The notes beneath the pieces were generated by a model that was given only the letters and a program-made list of their open reading frames with translations, ran no database searches and was not told the origin of the DNA. Both the position numbers and the translations under genes were made by a program. A DNA stretch of 64,000 bases from Pontibacter virosus (lineage in GTDB: Bacteria; Bacteroidota; Bacteroidia; Cytophagales; Hymenobacteraceae), in contig NZ_QEKI01000005.1 of assembly GCF_003096355.1 (NCBI RefSeq), positions 124,001 to 188,000 on the forward strand, in the 5' to 3' direction. Of this stretch, positions 59,378 to 64,000 are shown one piece after another (position 1 is the stretch's first letter; the number at the start of each line of letters is the position of its first letter).

Positions 59378-61873
59378 TTAGTTCATGCCGTTGCTATCGC
59401 CCTGCTTGGCGTCGTCGTTGCGGATTGAGCGCTTACGCTTTGGCGCACGCTGCTGGTCCATCTTACCAAAACGGTAGTCGAAGCTCACACGCACACCACG
59501 GTTGAAGTTGTTGATTCGGATCTCCTGGGTATAGGCTCTTGGGTTGGTGGGCGATTCCTCCACCCGCACGTCGTTGCGCATGCGCATGCTCTCTCTGAAT
59601 GGATTATCCAGGCCAAGGCTAATGCCACCTTTCTTGTCGAACAGCTCTTTCTTGATAGCGATGGTATGGTATGAGAAGGCTGCGAACTCACCCAGCAACT
59701 GAATGCGACGGGAGTTGAAGCCACCGTTAAACTGTGCCGTAATTCCCTTTCCGAAGGTATAGGATGAGTTGGCGTTGATGTTGTACATCCAACCGCTGTT
59801 GCTGGCATACTTGCCGTTCAGGTCTACATAATAGAAGTTAGAGCTACCACCAATCGTCCAGTTGTTGGTCGGCTTGGTGTTTCCGAACAAGCTTACGCCA
59901 TAGGTTTTGTTTTTGGCAATGTTGTCGAAGGTCAGGGTGGTAACATCCACCGGCAGGCCGTTGGCGTCTGTCTCCCGATCGATGGTCGCCACTGTTTCGA
60001 TGGCATTATCTGTCTGACGCATGTAACCGGTCACGCTGAGTGAGGTGGTTTTGAAGAAGGTGCTGTAGCCCAGCTCGAACAAATCGGTCAGTTCAGCGTC
60101 GAGGTTCGGGTTACCCTGCACGCGGGTGTTGGAAGTTTGCTCCTGCACGTAGGGGTTCAGGTAGAAGAGCGACGGACGCTGGATACGCTGCGTGAAGTTG
60201 GCGCGGAAGGTGTGCTTCTGCTTCAGGTTATAAGACAAAGCCACGCTCGGTATAAAGTTGTCGTAGTCCAGGCTGTAGTCGTTGTCTCCCTGCAGGTCGG
60301 CCTGTATGTCGGTAAACTCGTAACGGCCGCCCATCTTCACGTTCAGTTTCTTCTTCAGCATGAAGCCGTAGGTCATATAAGTAGCGTACACATCCTGCTC
60401 GTAAAAGAAGGCATCGGTGCGGCGGGTTTCATTTCCGGAGTTGAAGATGTCGCGATACAGGGCATCGCTTTCCACATCGCGGAAAATGGACTTGGCACCC
60501 AGCTCCAGCATGGTCTTGTTGGCGAACGGATGGGTATAGTCTGCCTGGAACGTCAGCTCCTTGTTGGCGCCTTCGTTCAGGTTGCGCTTCAGCAGATAAG
60601 GATCGTTGCCTTCATTGAGGTAGTCCTGGCGAATGTCGTTGTCGGTGTTGGTTACCGAGTAAAGCGACAGGAGCGCGAGTTCCTGTCCCGGCTTGCTGAA
60701 CGTGCGCGTGTAGTCGAGGTTATAATCGGTACCGATGCGCTGGTTGCGGTTGCGGATCTCGTTGCGGAAGTCCTGGATCAGGGTGTTTTCCTCGCGGCTG
60801 GTCACCTCCTGGTCGTTTTCCATTTTGAAAGTACCGCCATTGCTGCGGATGCTGCCCGATATGTTGTTCTTTGGCGTGAGGTCGTAGTCGAAGCCTACCA
60901 GTGCGTTCATGAACTTGCCATTGATGCGGGTCTTGCCATACTGGAAGCTGGTGGTGTTCCCGGCGAAGATGGTGTTGCTCATGTTGCCGTGGTTGTAGAA
61001 CATGTTGCCGCCAAAGGTGCCGTTGATGCCCAGCTTGCCGCGACGGATGTTGAGGCTGGCGTTGGCATTGCTACCACGGGTACCGGCTGTAGCCGCCACC
61101 GAACCGGTCACACCATGCAGACCACCGTCTTTTTTGGTGATGATGTTGATGATACCAGCTGTGCCTTCCGCGTCATACTTGGCCGAAGGGCTGGTGATCA
61201 CTTCCACCGACTTGATCTGGTCGGCCGGGATCTGTTTGAGGGCATCGGCCACGCTGCCCGCCATGATAGCCGATGGCTTGTTGTTGATGAGCACGCGCAC
61301 GTTGGAGCTGCCACGCAGCTGCACGTTGCCGTCGCTATCCAGCGCCAGCGAAGGCACTTTCTGTAACACATCGGCTGCGTTGCCACCTGAGTTGGTGATA
61401 TCCTTTTCGGCGTTGTACACTGTGCGGTCAATTTTCTCTTCTACCAAAGGTTTTTCACCTGTGATCACTACTTCGCTTAGCTTTTTGGCATCAGAGGCAA
61501 TGGCAACTGCACCCACGTTTACACTGGCGTTGTCAGATGTCACCGTCACATCCTCCACCAGTTTCTGCTGATAGCCCAGGAAGCTCACCTGCAGTCTGTA
61601 TTTGCCAACGCCCACCTTGCTGATGGTAAAGCGACCCTTGTCATCAGCCATCGCCCCGTCGATCGGTTTGCCCGTAGCCAGGCTGATCAGGGCAACGGTC
61701 GCGAACTCCACTGGCTTCTTGGTATCAGCGTCCTGCACGATACCGACGATGGTAGCGTTGCCACGTGGCGCGGCCATACCTGTGGCAGCTTGCTGCGGGG
61801 CAGCCTGCGGCGCCTGTGCGAGAGCCGGCACGGTGCTCAACCCCAACAGGGCAAGCAGCAGGCTCTTTTTCAT
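59378..61873 (-). CDS. TonB-dependent receptor with CarboxypepD_reg domain (OMP_b-brl_3 family)
   Basis: 831 residues from ATG 61873. Signal peptide ends VPALAQA. A carboxypeptidase regulatory-like domain (TIVGIVQDADTKKPVEFATV, about 40-125) is followed by a plug (LSEVVITGEKPLVEEKIDRT, VLINNKPSAIMAGSVADAL, SAKYDAEGTAGIINIITKK) and a large barrel. No SusD partner. This family of receptors is numerous in Bacteroidota; ligands are mostly unknown, some peptides or siderophore-like compounds. The C-terminus has a basic tail (KRKRSIRNDDAKQ) beyond the last strand. Confidence 0.92.
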   Translation of the reverse strand: MKKSLLLALLGLSTVPALAQAPQAAPQQAATGMAAPRGNATIVGIVQDADTKKPVEFATVALISLATGKPIDGAMADDKGRFTISKVGVGKYRLQVSFLGYQQKLVEDVTVTSDNASVNVGAVAIASDAKKLSEVVITGEKPLVEEKIDRTVYNAEKDITNSGGNAADVLQKVPSLALDSDGNVQLRGSSNVRVLINNKPSAIMAGSVADALKQIPADQIKSVEVITSPSAKYDAEGTAGIINIITKKDGGLHGVTGSVAATAGTRGSNANASLNIRRGKLGINGTFGGNMFYNHGNMSNTIFAGNTTSFQYGKTRINGKFMNALVGFDYDLTPKNNISGSIRSNGGTFKMENDQEVTSREENTLIQDFRNEIRNRNQRIGTDYNLDYTRTFSKPGQELALLSLYSVTNTDNDIRQDYLNEGNDPYLLKRNLNEGANKELTFQADYTHPFANKTMLELGAKSIFRDVESDALYRDIFNSGNETRRTDAFFYEQDVYATYMTYGFMLKKKLNVKMGGRYEFTDIQADLQGDNDYSLDYDNFIPSVALSYNLKQKHTFRANFTQRIQRPSLFYLNPYVQEQTSNTRVQGNPNLDAELTDLFELGYSTFFKTTSLSVTGYMRQTDNAIETVATIDRETDANGLPVDVTTLTFDNIAKNKTYGVSLFGNTKPTNNWTIGGSSNFYYVDLNGKYASNSGWMYNINANSSYTFGKGITAQFNGGFNSRRIQLLGEFAAFSYHTIAIKKELFDKKGGISLGLDNPFRESMRMRNDVRVEESPTNPRAYTQEIRINNFNRGVRVSFDYRFGKMDQQRAPKRKRSIRNDDAKQGDSNGMN

Positions 61874-62205
61874 AGTTTTTTCGAGTTGGTGTAAATGTGC
61901 TTTATTCATGTATCCGTTCTTCTGTAATAACTTACTTCAGTAAAGGAAAAGCTAGTTTCTGAGTCCTGAAAACAGAATATACCAAGGCGCCGCATTTCTA
62001 TATGAATAGCCTGATATAGCCTATTAGCCTTTCGTCGGGAAATAGGGGAGGTTGGTGGAGGGAAATGGGCGTTCGCTTGAGCGAAACAGAAAAGATGCTT
62101 TAGCAGGGGCGGCTTAGTAGACTTAATTATACCTGAAGTTGTGCATTCTCAGATATCCGCCTTATTTTAGCGGCATAATTATTCCTGCCCAGGCAAATTT
62201 TTATA

Positions 62206-62290
62206 AAGAAGAGGTGAGAGAACAGGCTCTGTGATCCTCTGGCAACCATCTGCATAGAAAGGTGCCAATTCCTGCCCAAGAAAAGGGAAA
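62206..62290 (+). promoter_or_regulatory. SAM riboswitch (S-box, SAM-I type)
   Basis: Conserved core elements in order: AAGAGGTGAGAGAACAGG, GATCCTCTGGCAACCA, then AAAGGTGCCAATTCCTGCC, as in SAM-I leaders. The downstream gene is an O-succinylhomoserine sulfhydrylase. An A+T-rich segment before the core (AATTTTTATA, 62196-62205) can pair with TATAAAATT (62291-62299) only 9 nt before the ATG, so ligand binding may hide the start region: translational control is likely. No terminator hairpin with T-run follows. The upstream part 61874-62195 contains only promoters for the two divergent genes as far as I can see. Confidence 0.87.
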
Positions 62291-62308
62291 TATAAAATTA
62301 TTACATAC

Positions 62309-63478
62309 ATGTCCATTCACAACGAAACCAACGCGATCCGGCTACAGGCCGACAGATCGCACCACCGGGAGCACTCGGTGCCGCTTTACCTTACCTCCAG
62401 TTTTGTGTTTGAGAGCGCCGAACAGGCCCGCGCCGTATTTGCCGAGGAAGAGGAGGGGAATGTGTACTCCCGCTATTCCAACCCCAATGTAGACGAACTG
62501 CTGGCCAAAATGTGCCACCTCGAGAAAGCAGAAGAAGGCGTTGCCTTTGCTTCCGGCATGGGGGCTATTTTCTCCAGCCTGGCGGCCCTGCTGCAGGCGG
62601 GCGACCACGTGCTGGCCGGACGTGCGGTGTTCGGGTCCACCCACCAACTGCTGTCCAAAGTGCTTCCCAAGTGGGGCATTTCATACTCCTATGCCGATGT
62701 GGCCGACCCGGACGGATGGGAGCGGCTCATTACTCCCGCCACCAAGGTGATCCTGATTGAAACGCCCTCTAACCCCGGGCTGGAACTGATCGACCTGGAG
62801 TGGCTGGGCGAACTGAAGCGTAGGCACAACCTGGTGCTGATCGTTGACAACTGCTTTGCCACCCCGATCCTACAAAACCCCGTGGACTACGGCGCCGACA
62901 TCGTGGTGCATTCTGCCACCAAGTACATCGACGGGCAGGGACGGGTGCTGGGAGGTATAGCCGTCGGACGTAAAGACCTGATCGCGGAAATCCGCTTCTT
63001 CTCCCGCCATACGGGGCCGGCCATGTCGGCCTTCAATGCCTGGGTGCTGTCCAAGAGCCTGGAAACGCTGCAGCTGCGGGTGGAAAAGCACTGTGATAAT
63101 GCCCTGCAACTTGCAGAAGCGTTGGAAGGGAACCCTGCACTGGAGCAGGTGCGCTACCCTTTCCTGAAATCTTTCCCGCAGTACGAACTGGCCAGAAAGC
63201 AAATGAGAAGGGGTGGTGGCATTGTGACCATTGCCGTGAAAGGCGGATACGAGGCGGCAAAGCGTTTCCTGGACAATCTGCGCATGGTGAGCATCAGCGC
63301 CAACCTTGGCGACACCCGCACCATTGTCACGCACCCGGCCTCTACCACCCACTCCAAACTGACCGAGGCGGAGCGTCAGGCGACCGGCATCACGCCCGGG
63401 CTGGTACGCATATCGGTCGGGTTGGAAAACGTGGATGATGTGGTAGCGGATGTGCAGCAGGCACTGTCGAAGGTATAG
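62309..63478 (+). CDS. metZ: O-succinylhomoserine sulfhydrylase / Cys-Met metabolism PLP enzyme
   Basis: 389 residues. Typical trans-sulfuration enzyme: YSRYSNPNVDELLAKM, AFASGMGAIFSSLAALL, LIETPSNPGLELID, PLP Lys in VHSATKYIDGQGRVLGG, and TRTIVTHPASTTHSKL near the end. The aliphatic residues around the PLP loop and the SAM riboswitch upstream fit O-succinyl(acetyl)homoserine sulfhydrylase, which makes homocysteine directly from sulfide. Cystathionine gamma-synthase is a less likely alternative. No other methionine gene is adjacent. Confidence 0.92.
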   Translation: MSIHNETNAIRLQADRSHHREHSVPLYLTSSFVFESAEQARAVFAEEEEGNVYSRYSNPNVDELLAKMCHLEKAEEGVAFASGMGAIFSSLAALLQAGDHVLAGRAVFGSTHQLLSKVLPKWGISYSYADVADPDGWERLITPATKVILIETPSNPGLELIDLEWLGELKRRHNLVLIVDNCFATPILQNPVDYGADIVVHSATKYIDGQGRVLGGIAVGRKDLIAEIRFFSRHTGPAMSAFNAWVLSKSLETLQLRVEKHCDNALQLAEALEGNPALEQVRYPFLKSFPQYELARKQMRRGGGIVTIAVKGGYEAAKRFLDNLRMVSISANLGDTRTIVTHPASTTHSKLTEAERQATGITPGLVRISVGLENVDDVVADVQQALSKV

Positions 63479-63500
63479 CGGCTGCTGATATTCTCAAAGC

Positions 63501-63546
63501 GGAACGGGCCTTCCCACAGATTTGAAGAAAAGGCCCGTTCTGTTTA
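63501..63546. terminator. Terminator between metZ and osmC
   Basis: Stem GAACGGGCCTT/AAGGCCCGTTC with a loop of about 18 nt; TGTTTAT follows on the plus strand. It separates the convergent genes. Confidence 0.75.
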
Positions 63547-63560
63547 TAAGGTATGAAGAG

Positions 63561-63974
63561 CTACACTATCTCAAAAGAATGCGTGATCGTGGCAGTCTTG
63601 TACAGGATAGCGGCCACAGAGCAGTACTTCTCCAGCGATAGCTCAACCGCACGGCGCACTTTGTCCTCGTCCAGCTGGCCCCCTAACTTGAAGTGAATGT
63701 GGATGGTGCTGAACAGGTTGAACTCCTGTACCTTCTGGCGCTCGGCCTTCACGTTGATGTCAAAGCTTTCGATCGGCTGGCGCTGCTTTTTAAGGATGCT
63801 GATGATATCGATGGCGCTGCAGCCACCCAGGCCCATGAGCATCAACTCCATTGGGCGGGCACCCTGGTTGTGACCCCCGATCTCGGGGTTGGCATCTATG
63901 TTAATGGCTACATTGGCAGCGCCTCTGGCTTCAAAATGATAGTCCTGGTCTACGCGGGTGAGGTTGATCTCCAT
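63561..63974 (-). CDS. OsmC family protein (YhfA-like)
   Basis: 137 residues. Peroxidatic-position Cys in GLGGCSAIDIISIL (about 52) and second Cys in LEKYCSVAAILYKT (about 117). Sequence pattern HNQGARPMELMLMGLGGCS is the YhfA/OsmC-like branch, distinct from the Ohr at 13921. Hydroperoxide reduction is likely but less certain than for Ohr. Convergent with metZ. The final 26 bases of the window lie upstream of its start. Confidence 0.9.
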   Translation of the reverse strand: MEINLTRVDQDYHFEARGAANVAINIDANPEIGGHNQGARPMELMLMGLGGCSAIDIISILKKQRQPIESFDINVKAERQKVQEFNLFSTIHIHFKLGGQLDEDKVRRAVELSLEKYCSVAAILYKTATITHSFEIV

Positions 63975-64000
63975 GTTGGTCTTTTGGTTTTCTGAGGTCC

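Noticed and set aside
60137..61366. A long (409-codon) plus-strand open frame
   Set aside because: It lies entirely antisense to the TonB receptor; composition (runs of Val/His/Leu) is that of a reverse shadow, with no domain.

Overview
The window reads as a chromosomal segment of a member of the Bacteroidota, most likely family Hymenobacteraceae (Pontibacter/Hymenobacter-like). The support is a SusC/SusD pair, a type IX secretion sorting tail, several TAnnTTTG (-7) promoters instead of classical -10 boxes, few Shine-Dalgarno sites, and a TonB-dependent receptor of the OMP_b-brl type. The family assignment is an inference from overall resemblance. There is no phage, IS element, CRISPR array or rRNA. 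Three tRNAs are present: Pro-GGG, Arg-TCG, and one with anticodon CAT.

Layout. 1-2.8 kb: PLP dehydratase (cut by the left edge) with its RidA partner, tRNA-Pro, and an APC amino-acid permease. 3-13.7 kb: a one-direction block of eight or nine genes that looks like a complete 3-keto-glycoside pathway: GMC dehydrogenase, small Tat-signal subunit, lipoprotein cytochrome c, Gfo/Idh oxidoreductase, DUF1080 3-keto-disaccharide hydrolase, MFS transporter and three xylose-isomerase-like TIM barrels. The block ends at tRNA-Arg. A decayed copy of the tRNA-Arg 3' end and its terminator lies at the other end, and a broken hipA-like gene sits next to the tRNA, so the block may be an old tRNA-targeted island. 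14-25 kb: core functions (Ohr, SucC, PerM-type membrane protein, PKD lipoprotein, LolD-type ATPase, a recombination-like protein, RecQ, D-lactate dehydrogenase plus lactate permease). 25-36 kb: AraC regulator and methyltransferase, then many small stress or metabolic genes (GNAT, HAD, SnoaL-like, YdcF-like, DUF3365, DUF1330, DinB-like, ABC ATPase, amidase, SRPBCC, VF530) and a phosphate-selective porin.

36-47 kb: pgk, an unusual tandem D-Ala-D-Ala ligase-like protein (two ATP-grasp units in one chain), a PASTA protein, a T9SS cargo protein overlapping a rhodanese, a site-2 protease and a HAD phosphatase. The gaps in this stretch are filled with dispersed intergenic repeats. 47-64 kb: tRNA-CAT, a Fic AMP-transferase with three palindromic operator-like sites, a 47-bp perfect palindrome, SusCD, CsbD, a cytoplasmic hybrid histidine kinase downstream of a PLP oxoamine-synthase/GNAT fusion, a STAS-like small protein, a large TonB receptor, and a SAM riboswitch controlling an O-succinylhomoserine sulfhydrylase, ending with an OsmC protein.

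Two features stand out at window scale. One is an octamer AGGTATAG/CTATACCT seen dozens of times, in genes and gaps alike, where about two would be expected by chance. The other is the self-contained keto-glycoside locus flanked by tRNA-derived repeats.
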